From assembly GCA_964584985.1 (NCBI GenBank), contig CAZPBK010000004.1:1-62854 (forward strand): a stretch of DNA of 62,854 bases, written 5' to 3'. Numbering within the stretch: the stretch's first letter is position 1; every line of letters starts with the position of its first letter. Below, piece after piece: positions 16,568 to 24,441 of the stretch. Source of the stretch: JABMRF01 sp964584985 (GTDB lineage: Bacteria > Patescibacteriota > Patescibacteriia > UBA11705 > JABHMO01). The notes beneath the pieces were generated by a model that had not been told where the DNA came from, made no database searches, and worked only from the letters and a program-made list of their open reading frames with translations. The position numbers were made by a program, and so were the translations under genes.

Positions 16568-17134
16568 ATGAAAAAGATTTTTACCGGAGGGATAATTTTA
16601 ACAGCCTTGTTTCTCGGGCTTACCGGTTGCGAAAAACAAGAAATGCCAATAAAAAACAATGATAATGCTTTAGATGTGCAAGAATCAATTTTAAAACAAA
16701 AAACCGCCAATTGGAAACATTATATAAATCCGATAATTCGTTATGAATTTTTTCATCCTGATTATTGGGAGGTGGAAGAAAAAAACGGTTTGGCCAGTGA
16801 TGTCTGTTTAACCGACGGCGATGAGGAAGTGATGCGATTCAAGGTTTATCCAAATTTGGAAAAAGAAAAAACCTTGCCGGAATTCTTCGCCGAGGATTTT
16901 TCAATAGATCTTTTTACCTCACCATACCTTATGGAAGAGGCAGAGATTGATGGACAAAAAGCTTACTGGTTTACCGGAGTTGAGGGTAGAGTTAAGGACA
17001 AACCGGCGGAAAAGACCGAGGTGGTGGCTTTGGATTTGGGTACCAGATTTTTGGTAATAGATATTTTTAAAGATTGGCCAACGGCTAAGTTATTATTAAA
17101 TAAAATTAATTTTTATCCGGCCAAGTCAAAGTAA
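16568..17134 (+). CDS. Lipoprotein of unknown function
   Basis: 188 residues. The N-terminal signal with lipobox LTGC (Cys at about residue 21) predicts lipid attachment. The mature part has the pattern IRYEFFHPDYWEVEE, like the PsbP-type fold in several exported proteins of this window (compare the protein at 48901). It follows parB by 15 bp and may share its transcript, though no functional tie to segregation is implied. Confidence 0.75.
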   Translation: MKKIFTGGIILTALFLGLTGCEKQEMPIKNNDNALDVQESILKQKTANWKHYINPIIRYEFFHPDYWEVEEKNGLASDVCLTDGDEEVMRFKVYPNLEKEKTLPEFFAEDFSIDLFTSPYLMEEAEIDGQKAYWFTGVEGRVKDKPAEKTEVVALDLGTRFLVIDIFKDWPTAKLLLNKINFYPAKSK

Positions 17135-17154
17135 TTTTCAAAATAAAAATTATA

Positions 17155-17191
17155 AATAAAAAAGACCCGATCTTGATGAAGACCGGGTCTT
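17155..17191 (-). terminator. Terminator of the SPFH operon
   Basis: On the minus strand AAGACCCG ... CGGGTCTT (17162-17191) followed by a run of six U. It lies directly downstream of the 17196-17843 gene. Confidence 0.75.
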
Positions 17192-17195
17192 GTAA

Positions 17196-17843
17196 TTATC
17201 TGGATAGGTAGGCGGAGACCTTGGTTTTCGGGTGCTTAGCCCTTACTTCCAAGGTTCCATTTTGATCGGCATAGAAATTGCCAACCAGGTTGGTTTTTCT
17301 CAAGGTAAATTCTGTTTCAGGAGAGTTTCTGATCCTGGTGTAGAGTTCCTTGTTATACTCCAGGTAGAACTTGTCTCCCTTTTTTACCTTGAAAAAGCTT
17401 TTTGTTTGGCCGGGCGATAGCTCAATCGCCGGATTTTGGGTGGGGGTTTTTTTGGTCGTTTGTTTTTGAGCTGATCTTTTTTTCGTCATCTCGTTGAATG
17501 ACAAAAGAGCGTTAACAAACAGAACACCCAAAGCGGCCATAATGGCCAGTCCGAAAATTCCGAAAAGGATCCGCATGTACCAAGGTTCTTTTTCTTTGGT
17601 CACCGGTTCCTTTTCTTTTTCTTCCTCCTTTTCTTTTTCTTCCTTCTGTTGATTGGTCTTTTTTTTCTGGCTTTTTAGCTTGAGGTCGCTGAAAATAGCG
17701 TACATCAAGCCCAGCCCGGCGATGCCTCCGGCAATCATCAGCGTTGTTTCGGTTTCCAGGTCAAAACCGAGTTGGCCAATGACAATGAAAACCAGAGCAA
17801 TCAGCATAAAGACCAGGAAGATAATTATTTTTTTTATCATCAT
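17196..17843 (-). CDS. Membrane protein of unknown function, SPFH partner
   Basis: 215 residues. Three hydrophobic segments: about 4-24, 33-50 and 90-112. The second and third are separated by a highly charged K/E linker (about 55-85). A soluble C-terminal domain of about 90 residues carries FFKVKKGDKFYLEYNKELY and ends in KTKVSAYLSR. The ATG overlaps the stop of the SPFH gene by four bases, so translation is coupled. A role modulating the SPFH assembly, as NfeD-like proteins do, is a guess from gene order; I do not see an NfeD OB-fold signature. Confidence 0.65.
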   Translation of the reverse strand: MMIKKIIIFLVFMLIALVFIVIGQLGFDLETETTLMIAGGIAGLGLMYAIFSDLKLKSQKKKTNQQKEEKEKEEEKEKEPVTKEKEPWYMRILFGIFGLAIMAALGVLFVNALLSFNEMTKKRSAQKQTTKKTPTQNPAIELSPGQTKSFFKVKKGDKFYLEYNKELYTRIRNSPETEFTLRKTNLVGNFYADQNGTLEVRAKHPKTKVSAYLSR

Positions 17844-18895
17844 TTTCCTCCTGTCACTTTTTTGCCAAGAGTCTTCATTGCTTCAAACATATCACCGACA
17901 ACAAAGACTTTGTTGTTACTTTCGGCCAGAGCTTTGACCGCGTCAATTTGTTCTCGGCTGATGTTGAGCCGGGCCTGCTCTTCCTTGCTAAGACCACTGT
18001 ATCCATAAGCCTCAGCAATTTTTCTAACGGCTTCGGCTCGGGCCGCTGCGTTTCTTTCAACGGCCACTGCTTGGGCTTCGGCCTCTTGGGTGGCTGTTTT
18101 TACGCCGATGGTGGCTACCGTCAGCTCTGTTTGAGCGGCAATCCTTTGCTCTTCCAGTTGCAGACTGTGCTGTCCGCGACGGTCAAGCGCTGCCTTGGCT
18201 TCTGGATCCACGACATCAAAAGGTTCGTTCATGGAAATATCAATTACCTTCATGAACGGAATCTCTTTCTCGATCGAGCCTTTAATCTGCGGCAAGATCT
18301 TGTCCTGGATCTCATCACGAGGCAGGTTTCTGGCCTCGTTCACATCATATTCCATTACCTGCCTACGAAAAGCGGCCTGGATGATGTCCCTGACTCTTTC
18401 ATCCAAGACAGTGATATTAGTTTCCTGTCCTGTTTCGTCCACCATCTTTTTTTGCAGACGATAGTACAGTCGGAGCAAAGATAGGGTAGTGTAAAACCCC
18501 ACTTTTTTTCCTTTACTATCAAGCCTACGCCTTGGCTCAAAATTCAGCTCAAAGCTATGACTGACTTCGCCTGACTTGAGACGAACCAAAGCAAAGGCTC
18601 GCGGTCCCTTGCTTCCTGTGGTGACCACTTCACCGTCTTTTATAACGGTGTCTTCAATCATGGCCAAGACCTCAAACGGCCGGACATTGACACTTTGTAT
18701 GCCAGTGTAGATCCGTCCGTAGACAAAAGTCCATGGCCAGGTGACAGACCAACCCGGATAGCGATATCCGGTGATCCTTTTATCGAAAAAACTCAGCACT
18801 GTAATGTAGGCTTCATCCGTACCCACCAGATTGGTCAGGATAAGGATAAAGGCCAGAGTGAGAATAATTCCGAAAATAGCCCAAAATACAATCAT
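17840..18895 (-). CDS. SPFH/band 7 domain membrane protein
   Basis: 351 residues. One N-terminal membrane anchor (about 3-25) precedes an SPFH-type domain (TDEAYITVLSFFDKRITG, YTGIQSVNVRP, VLDERVRDIIQAAFRRQVMEY). A long Ala/Glu/Arg-rich coiled coil follows (QTELTVATIGVKTATQEAEA, then AVAVERNAAARAEAVRKIAEA). Such proteins form ring or microdomain scaffolds at the membrane. It has a strong SD (AAGGAG before ATG) and a near-consensus promoter 50 bp upstream. Base composition is clearly richer in G+C than in neighbours: 71 of 120 bases in 18061-18180 by my count. Confidence 0.82.
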   Translation of the reverse strand: MIVFWAIFGIILTLAFILILTNLVGTDEAYITVLSFFDKRITGYRYPGWSVTWPWTFVYGRIYTGIQSVNVRPFEVLAMIEDTVIKDGEVVTTGSKGPRAFALVRLKSGEVSHSFELNFEPRRRLDSKGKKVGFYTTLSLLRLYYRLQKKMVDETGQETNITVLDERVRDIIQAAFRRQVMEYDVNEARNLPRDEIQDKILPQIKGSIEKEIPFMKVIDISMNEPFDVVDPEAKAALDRRGQHSLQLEEQRIAAQTELTVATIGVKTATQEAEAQAVAVERNAAARAEAVRKIAEAYGYSGLSKEEQARLNISREQIDAVKALAESNNKVFVVGDMFEAMKTLGKKVTGGK

Positions 18896-18946
18896 TTCTT
18901 TCTCCTTTTTTGTTTTGGTTGTTAAAGTTCAGACAAAGAACACTTT

Positions 18947-18975
18947 ACTATATTATGAAATACGTCATTTGTCAA
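18947..18975 (-). promoter_or_regulatory. Near-consensus promoter of the SPFH operon
   Basis: On the minus strand TTGACA (18970-18975), 17-bp spacer, TATAGT (18947-18952). Confidence 0.7.
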
Positions 18976-18987
18976 GATTTTTTATTG

Positions 18988-19014
18988 AAAAATCGGACCA
19001 TCGCCCGATTTTTT
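18988..19014 (-). terminator. Terminator after the TrbC-like genes
   Basis: AAAAATCGG ... CCGATTTTT stem flanked by A/T runs on both sides; placed between the stop at 19043 and the SPFH promoter, so it closes the rel/TrbC-like operon. Confidence 0.6.
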
Positions 19015-19042
19015 GTTTTATTTTAGCTTGTTTTGCCTTATT

Positions 19043-19899
19043 TTACAGTTGTCCGCCCAAAAGTTCAATGATTTTTTTAACTATAATATAACTGGCCATA
19101 ACCAAAGCCAAACCAATGCCGGACCAAATCAAGGTATCCCGACCTTTTTTGATTTTTTCTTCTTTAGCGCCCGAGGTGATCCAAAGCAATCCGCCGTAAA
19201 TAAACATGATCAAGGCCAGTGAACCGACCAAGCCCATGATGTATTTAACAATCTGGCCGATTACTTCGGCCGGATGATCGGCTTTGGTGAAGTCGGGCAA
19301 GGAATATTTTTTGGTTGGTGGGGGCGTGGGTGTGCTGGATTTTTTCTGGGGAACATTGGTGTTTATTCTTTGGCAAGTATGTTCTGTACAAACGAATCCT
19401 TCAGCGCACTGCTCATCTCTCTGACAAAAATCTTCCCAACCCCCTTTTTTTAGACAATATTTTTTACCGGTATACGATGATTCATAACAATATTCGTCAC
19501 CCGAACAATCTAAGTCAGAATCGCACCATTTCATACACACCTTATTCCCTTGATAAGTTTCGCAGGATAAACCTGACTTACACTGAGAGGGAGATGAACA
19601 GGGAGTACCAACACCTCCTTTTTCTACGCACATTCCGCTATCGGTATGGCAATAACTTCTGGCGGGAAAATTTACTGAATATTTTTCAAGATCAGTTATA
19701 CAATCAGAATTTTTTGTACAAAGACATCCATACTTTCCATCATACCCAAGGGGACCACACAATCCAGTTTCGCACATATAAACAGGAGCATCACCAAAGA
19801 ATTTGGAGCAATCTTCGCCATATGTCAATTTGTCTTTACAGGTGTGGCAGTCACAATATTGCCCGTCCGGACAATTATTATCAAATCCAAAGCAATCCT
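19043..19899 (-). CDS. Cys-rich protein with C-terminal TrbC/VirB2-like module (5' end in gap)
   Basis: The reading frame is open from the gap edge at 19899; the TTG at 19828 is not the real start, because upstream codons read DCFGFDNNCPDGQYCDCHTC in frame. The extracellular part is a chain of short Cys-rich repeats of the Dickkopf-like type (C-x5-C-x5-C), then a Thr/Pro linker. A two-helix membrane module follows (AEVIGQIVKYIMGLVGSLAL ... LIWSGIGLALVMASYIIVKK) related to TrbC/VirB2 pilins. It is a paralogue of the gene on the other side of the gap; the last 90 or so bases are nearly identical between the two. Confidence 0.75.
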
Positions 19900-19999
19900 N
19901 NNNNNNNNNNNNNNNNNNNNNNNNNNNNNNNNNNNNNNNNNNNNNNNNNNNNNNNNNNNNNNNNNNNNNNNNNNNNNNNNNNNNNNNNNNNNNNNNNNN
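19900..19999. other. Assembly gap (100 N)
   Basis: Placeholder gap, true length unknown. The right flank starts inside a sequence repeated almost exactly at about 19072-19170, so the assembly probably broke at this paralogous repeat. Confidence 0.95.
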
Positions 20000-20949
20000 A
20001 TTTTTTTAACTATAATATAACTGGCCATAACCAAAGCCAAACCAATACCCGACCAAATCAAGGTATCCCGACCTTTTTTGATTTTTTCTTCTTTAGCACC
20101 CGAGGTAATCCAGAGTAGTCCGCCATAGATAAACATGACCAGAGCCAGCGAACCGACCAAACCCATGATGTATTTGACAACATTACCAATTATTTCAGCC
20201 GGATGTTCCACATTCATAAAATTATCCAAAAGGATTTCACCACCGGCAGAGCCACCCGAAGATCCACCTCCACCACTACCGGATTTTTTTGGTTCAGTGC
20301 ATTGGCCGTCTTGGCATAAACCTGATTTACAGGCATCATCGCCGGTGCAAGCATCGTTGGCGTTTAACTTTTCAAGGCAGACAGCTGCGTCACAATATTG
20401 ACCGTCCGGGCATTGGCTACTGTCTGTGCAAATACATGTTCCCTCGGAACAGGATCCGGTTAAACAGATTTCGTTAAAATCTTTGTTGTTAAGGCTACAG
20501 ATTCCGCCGGTAGATTCTTTTTCCTTGCATTTATAATCGGGATTACTGCCAAAAGTGTGGCAGTATTTTTCTTGAGAACAATGATCTTGCTCAAAGCATT
20601 CAACGCATTTTGAAGGGTCAAGATTAGGATTACAGTGTCCGGTAGCACATTCAATATCGTTTAAACATTCATCACCTTCGTCAAAAAATTCTTCGCATAT
20701 ACGAGTGTTCGGATTACAAAAATGTCCTGCCGGACAATTAACCTCGGGTACTGGAGGCCCGGCATCTGTCATTGGTTCACAGCCACAATAATTTTCATTG
20801 TGGCAGATTCCCGAGGCGCATTCATCATTATTGGTACATTTGTCGCTGATGTCTTTACCATCGGCTTGCACTGAACCGGCTCCGGTTAAAAAGAACAAAC
20901 AAAGAATAAGAGAATAAAATAAAAAAAATTTTGTTTTTTGTTTGAGCAT
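20000..20949 (-). CDS. Cys-rich protein with C-terminal TrbC/VirB2-like module (3' end in gap)
   Basis: Starts at the ATG 20949 with a signal peptide (KTKFFLFYSLILCLFFLTGAGS). About 210 residues of Cys-rich repeats follow (CTNNDECASGIC, CPAGHFCNPNTRIC, CPDGQYCDAAVC and others), then a Gly/Ser linker and the membrane module (AEIIGNVVKYIMGLVGSLAL ... GIGLALVMASYIIVKK). The C-terminal few codons lie in the gap. The start is 4 bp after the stop of the upstream relA/spoT gene, an operon link. Likely exported and held in the membrane by its C-terminus; function unknown. Confidence 0.78.
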
Positions 20950-20953
20950 GGTG

Positions 20954-22408
20954 TTATTTTGAAAATTTAGGTATGAATTTTTTCCAGGTTTTGTTTTTAT
21001 AAGCTTCAATATGCTGGCGAGCGGTGCGGGTTTTAACACTACTTAACCATTCGGGATTTGGTCCTTTGCGGTTTTTGTCGGTAATGATCTGTACCACATC
21101 GCCGTTTTTTAATTTATGATCCAAGGGGATTATTTCATTGTTCAAAAGTGCGCCCGAGCATTTATTGCCGATTTCCGTGTGAATATGATAAGCAAAATCA
21201 ACCGGAGTGGCGCTATCCGGCAGATCTATAACATCGCCTTGGGGAGTGAAAACAAAAATTCGGTTTTTGAAAATATCTATTTTAGCTTCTTTTAAAAAGC
21301 GGTTGTTATCTTTGATATTTTTTAGCCAACCAGCCAAATCATTAACCCATTCAATTTCTTTTTTACTTAATCCCGTACCGGCTTCCTTATAGTTCCAGTG
21401 AGCGGCAATACCCAATTCCGCTTGTTCGTGCATTTTTTGAGTTCTGATTTGTATTTCCACGATTTCTTGATCATCGTTAAACACGGCCGTGTGTAACGAT
21501 TGATAACCATTGGGTTTTGGTTGGGCAATATAATCTTTTATGCGACCGCGAATAGGTTTCCAAAGATTGTGGATTACGCCGAGAACCGCATAGCAATCCG
21601 CTACATTTTCCACAATAACTCTCATAGCCACCAAATCATAAATCTGTTTAAGATCTTTATTGTATTTATTATATTTTTTATAAAAGCTGTAATAATGTTT
21701 AGTTCGTCCATAAATATCATGATAGGAAATATTTTCTTTTTCCAGTTTGTTTTTTATTTTTCTAATCATGTTGTTCAGGGTCTTGCTTTTGATTGGAAAG
21801 TTCTTTTTTATTATTTTTTCCGTCAAGGCGTATTCATCCGGATAAGCGTATTTAAAGGCCGCATCTTCCAGCTTAGCCTGCATTTCACCAATACCCAAAC
21901 GGTTGGCAATGGGTGCATAGATTTCCAGACTTTCCAAAGCAATTCTTTTTTGTTTGTCCGCGGGTAGGGCGTAAAGAGTTTGCAGATTGTGTAAACGATC
22001 AGCGAATTTTATTAAAACAACGCGAATATCTTGAGCCATGGCAATAAACATTTTTCTCAGATTTTCCACATATCTTTCAATCCCGCGGTATTTGACTCGG
22101 CTTAATTTGGTAATACCTTTGACCATTCCGGAAACCTCGGCGCCAAATTCTTTTTTTATATCCTCCAAGGTTCTTTCCGTATCTTCCGGTACATCATGAA
22201 GTAGTCCGGCGATTATAATCGGAATTGATAATTTGAACTCCGCCAGGGTATTGGCCGTGTGCAAACAGTGTTCAATATAATCTTCACCGGTGGCTCTTTT
22301 TTGCCCTTTATGTGATTTTTCCGCAAAATAATAAGCCCTTTTGATCAATTCAAGATCAGGATTTTTATAGTTTTTTTTAATTGTTTTTAAAAGTTTTGTT
22401 ATTGTCAT
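20954..22408 (-). CDS. Bifunctional (p)ppGpp synthetase/hydrolase, RSH family
   Basis: 484 residues. An N-terminal HD hydrolase domain has an intact motif (GLLHDVPEDT, H71-D72, plus SHKGQKRATGEDYIEH). The synthetase domain has GRTKHYYSFYKKY, DLVAMRVI, GRIKDYIAQPKPNGYQSLHT and EIQIRTQKM, all conserved. A TGS domain follows (VFTPQGDVIDLPDSATPVDFAYHIHTE). It lacks the C-terminal ACT part of full-length RelA/SpoT (over 700 residues). Follows a second RSH gene by 32 bp; the pair begins an operon with the TrbC-like genes. Confidence 0.9.
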   Translation of the reverse strand: MTITKLLKTIKKNYKNPDLELIKRAYYFAEKSHKGQKRATGEDYIEHCLHTANTLAEFKLSIPIIIAGLLHDVPEDTERTLEDIKKEFGAEVSGMVKGITKLSRVKYRGIERYVENLRKMFIAMAQDIRVVLIKFADRLHNLQTLYALPADKQKRIALESLEIYAPIANRLGIGEMQAKLEDAAFKYAYPDEYALTEKIIKKNFPIKSKTLNNMIRKIKNKLEKENISYHDIYGRTKHYYSFYKKYNKYNKDLKQIYDLVAMRVIVENVADCYAVLGVIHNLWKPIRGRIKDYIAQPKPNGYQSLHTAVFNDDQEIVEIQIRTQKMHEQAELGIAAHWNYKEAGTGLSKKEIEWVNDLAGWLKNIKDNNRFLKEAKIDIFKNRIFVFTPQGDVIDLPDSATPVDFAYHIHTEIGNKCSGALLNNEIIPLDHKLKNGDVVQIITDKNRKGPNPEWLSSVKTRTARQHIEAYKNKTWKKFIPKFSK

Positions 22409-22440
22409 AATATACTGATATTATAGCAAAAATTTTATAT

Positions 22441-24069
22441 TTAAACTACTTTTCGTTTTTGATTGAAAAAGGATTCTATTTTTTTCTTGGCTTGTTTGGT
22501 TCTGACAAAATCCAGCCATTCGGGCTTTGGACCTTTTTGACTTCGGTCAACTTCAATTAAAACCACATCATTGGTTTTTAGTCTGTGATTGAGTTTTACC
22601 GGTAGTTCATTTACCATGGCTCGTCGACATTTGTGCCCGATTTCAGTGTGAATGTGATAGGCAAAGTCAATCGGAGTGGAACCGAAAGGTAATGATAAAA
22701 TTTCTCCCTTGGGAGTATAAATATAGATCTTTTTAGGTAGAATTTCCGAAGAAAAGTTATTTAAAAATTCTTCATCATCTTTGTATTGTCTTTGTTTTTC
22801 CAAAATCTCTTCAATCCAGGCCGGGGTTTTTTTTCTGGGATTTTTATAATACCAGTGAGCCGCCAGTCCGTACTTGGCTTCATCGTTCATTTCTTTGGTG
22901 CGTATTTGAAATTCCGTTAAGCGACCGTTTAGTCCAAAAACCGTGGTATGTAGACTGCGATAATGGTTTTTTTTCGGGTTGGCGATATAGTCTTTTACTC
23001 TTCCTTGTTTAGGTTTCCAAAGATTGTGAATTATCCCCAGAATACGATAACAATCATCAATCGAATCAGTGACCACGCGCAGAGCAAAGACATCACATAT
23101 TTCCATGAAGGATTTTTGTTTATGTTTCATCTTTCGATAAATGCTGTAAAAATGTTTAAATCTTCCCTCAAGGCGACAATTAATATTTTTTGTTTTGGTT
23201 TGTCTCAATAGGATGTTTTTAGTTTTTTGGATGTATTTGTCGCGATTCTTTTTTTCATCCACATTAAAACGTTTTTCAATTTTTTTGTATTCTTCCGGAT
23301 TTAAAATTCTAAAGGCATAATCCTCCAATTGCCAACGCAGGCGCCAAGTTCCCAATAAATCAGCTATGGGTGCCAATATTTCCAATGATTCCACGGCCAA
23401 AAATTTTAATTTTTCCGGATTGTCAATAATTTGTTTTTTCAATTTTTCAATATTGGAGCACATTTTTATCATGATTACTCGCGGATCTTTGGCCATACCC
23501 AAGATCATTTCTCGTAAATGATTGGCATATAAAGAGGTGTTTCGGACTTTTATGGATTTTATTTTTTGAAAATTTTCAATCATTTTGGCTGTGTCTTTTC
23601 CAAAATTTTTCTCTATTTCTTTTATTCCCGTTTTTGTTGTGTGTGGTAGGGCGTGAAGCAGGGAAGCACAGATGGTCGGAGTTTTTACTTTTAGCGTGGA
23701 TATCTTTTGAGCGGTTTTTAAGGAGTGATCAAGTATTTCCGTTTGATCGGATAGATTTTTTTTGGCATAATTAAACGCTTTTAATATTTGAGCAACTTTT
23801 TTGTCCAGTTTTCTGTGAACAATTTCATCTAATTTTGGGGTTTTTTCGACTAGATCAAAAAATAAAACAGCACAAATAAATTCAGCTCTGGCGTTTTCTT
23901 GGCTTATGGGGAGCACTCTTTGGATAGCTTTACCATACAAGCGTTTTTTCTCAATAAAGTTAAAAGTTTTTAGAGATTCTTTAAGAAGCTTGTCTGCTTT
24001 TTTTATCAAGTTTATACGAGGATTGGGATGATGTTGTTTGATTGTATTGATAAGAGTATTTATATCCAT
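22441..24069 (-). CDS. RSH paralogue with degenerate hydrolase site
   Basis: 542 residues from the ATG at 24069 (an ATG at 24090 would add seven). Same order as the gene downstream: HD-like domain, synthetase, TGS. The HD pair is replaced: SLLHALPHTT has His-Ala (H139-A140) where the paralogue has HDVPEDT, and the upstream SHxGQ region reads AKKNLSDQTE. Synthetase residues look kept (GRFKHFYSIYRKM, DVFALRVV, GRVKDYIANPKKNHYRSLHT, EFQIRTKEMNDEAKYG), with NHYRSLHT in place of NGYQSLHT. Best reading: a synthetase-only partner, like RelA next to SpoT in Proteobacteria but probably an independent duplication. Confidence 0.85.
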   Translation of the reverse strand: MDINTLINTIKQHHPNPRINLIKKADKLLKESLKTFNFIEKKRLYGKAIQRVLPISQENARAEFICAVLFFDLVEKTPKLDEIVHRKLDKKVAQILKAFNYAKKNLSDQTEILDHSLKTAQKISTLKVKTPTICASLLHALPHTTKTGIKEIEKNFGKDTAKMIENFQKIKSIKVRNTSLYANHLREMILGMAKDPRVIMIKMCSNIEKLKKQIIDNPEKLKFLAVESLEILAPIADLLGTWRLRWQLEDYAFRILNPEEYKKIEKRFNVDEKKNRDKYIQKTKNILLRQTKTKNINCRLEGRFKHFYSIYRKMKHKQKSFMEICDVFALRVVTDSIDDCYRILGIIHNLWKPKQGRVKDYIANPKKNHYRSLHTTVFGLNGRLTEFQIRTKEMNDEAKYGLAAHWYYKNPRKKTPAWIEEILEKQRQYKDDEEFLNNFSSEILPKKIYIYTPKGEILSLPFGSTPIDFAYHIHTEIGHKCRRAMVNELPVKLNHRLKTNDVVLIEVDRSQKGPKPEWLDFVRTKQAKKKIESFFNQKRKVV

Positions 24070-24113
24070 ATACCTATATTTTAAGCACATTTTAGTAAAA
24101 TTTCAAATGGGAC

Positions 24114-24142
24114 TTGACAAAAAAAGAAAAGTTTGCTATAAT
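24114..24142 (+). promoter_or_regulatory. Consensus sigma70 promoter of small RNA 1
   Basis: TTGACA (24114-24119), 17-bp spacer, TATAAT (24137-24142). Exact consensus; start near 24149. Confidence 0.75.
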
Positions 24143-24148
24143 ACGGAT

Positions 24149-24216
24149 GTTGATGATAGGGTAAATTAGATCCCAATTTGAAGACTCCCCGGCCTTTGGT
24201 CAGGGAGTCTTTGTTT
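24149..24216 (+). ncRNA. Small RNA candidate 1 (about 68 nt)
   Basis: Starts GTTGATGATAGGGT (24149-24162), probably unpaired, and ends with a terminator (AGACTCCC ... GGGAGTCT, 24182-24210, then T-rich). No ORF. Its first 14 nt are perfectly complementary to 24327-24340 in the next unit. Known RNA families were not recognised (not tmRNA, SRP RNA or 6S by eye). Confidence 0.55.
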
Positions 24217-24274
24217 TAAAAAAGTATTAATAATAAAATTATACATGAATTTATCCACTTTTGTTTCAATCTAC

Positions 24275-24303
24275 TTGTAAAGCTGATAAATTTTTGTTAT
24301 ATT
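24275..24303 (+). promoter_or_regulatory. Possible promoter of small RNA 2
   Basis: TTGTAA (24275-24280), 17-bp spacer, TATATT (24298-24303); weaker than that of RNA 1. Confidence 0.4.
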
Positions 24304-24309
24304 TATTTT

Positions 24310-24405
24310 TGTAGGGTACCTGTGACACCCTATCATCAACTTTAATTGGGGTTACAATCCAGGACCCTACACTCAAAAAGTCCCGCTCAAGCGGGACTTT
24401 TTGTT
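24310..24405 (+). ncRNA. Small RNA candidate 2 (about 95 nt), partner of candidate 1
   Basis: Predicted fold: a long stem with single-A bulges, GTAGGGT-A-CCTG pairing with CAGG-ACCCTAC (24311-24322 with 24360-24370), continued by GTGAC-A-CCC with GGGGTTAC. This leaves an apical loop of about 17 nt containing TATCATCAAC. That loop is complementary to the 5' end of candidate 1. A 12-pair terminator follows (24375-24402) with T-rich tail; it is symmetric and may also terminate topA from the other strand. Confidence 0.5.
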
Positions 24406-24441
24406 TTGTTTTTTATAAAAAAACCTTCGTCAAAAGAGGGA

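Larger units (their letters stand above)
24091..24441. other. Intergenic region with two small-RNA candidates
   Basis: No ORF of interest. It holds two promoter-like sequences (24114-24142 and 24275-24303), two terminator hairpins and a perfect 14-bp inverted repeat (24149-24162 and 24327-24340); see the separate entries. A TTATCCACT motif near 24251 resembles a DnaA box but is alone. Confidence 0.6.

Noticed and set aside
14750..16570. parS site or replication origin near parAB
   Set aside because: No TGTTTCACGTGAAACA-like palindrome and no cluster of DnaA boxes was found; isolated TTATCCAC sites at 24.25, 34.25 and 54.60 kb are not clustered.
17948..18484. Plus-strand ORFs opposite the SPFH gene
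   Set aside because: Shadows of a G+C-richer coding region; the minus-strand product has clear domain structure, SD and promoter.
19315..20118. Plus-strand ORF spanning the first gap
   Set aside because: It continues only because Ns carry no stop; the minus strand clearly encodes the Cys-rich proteins on both sides.
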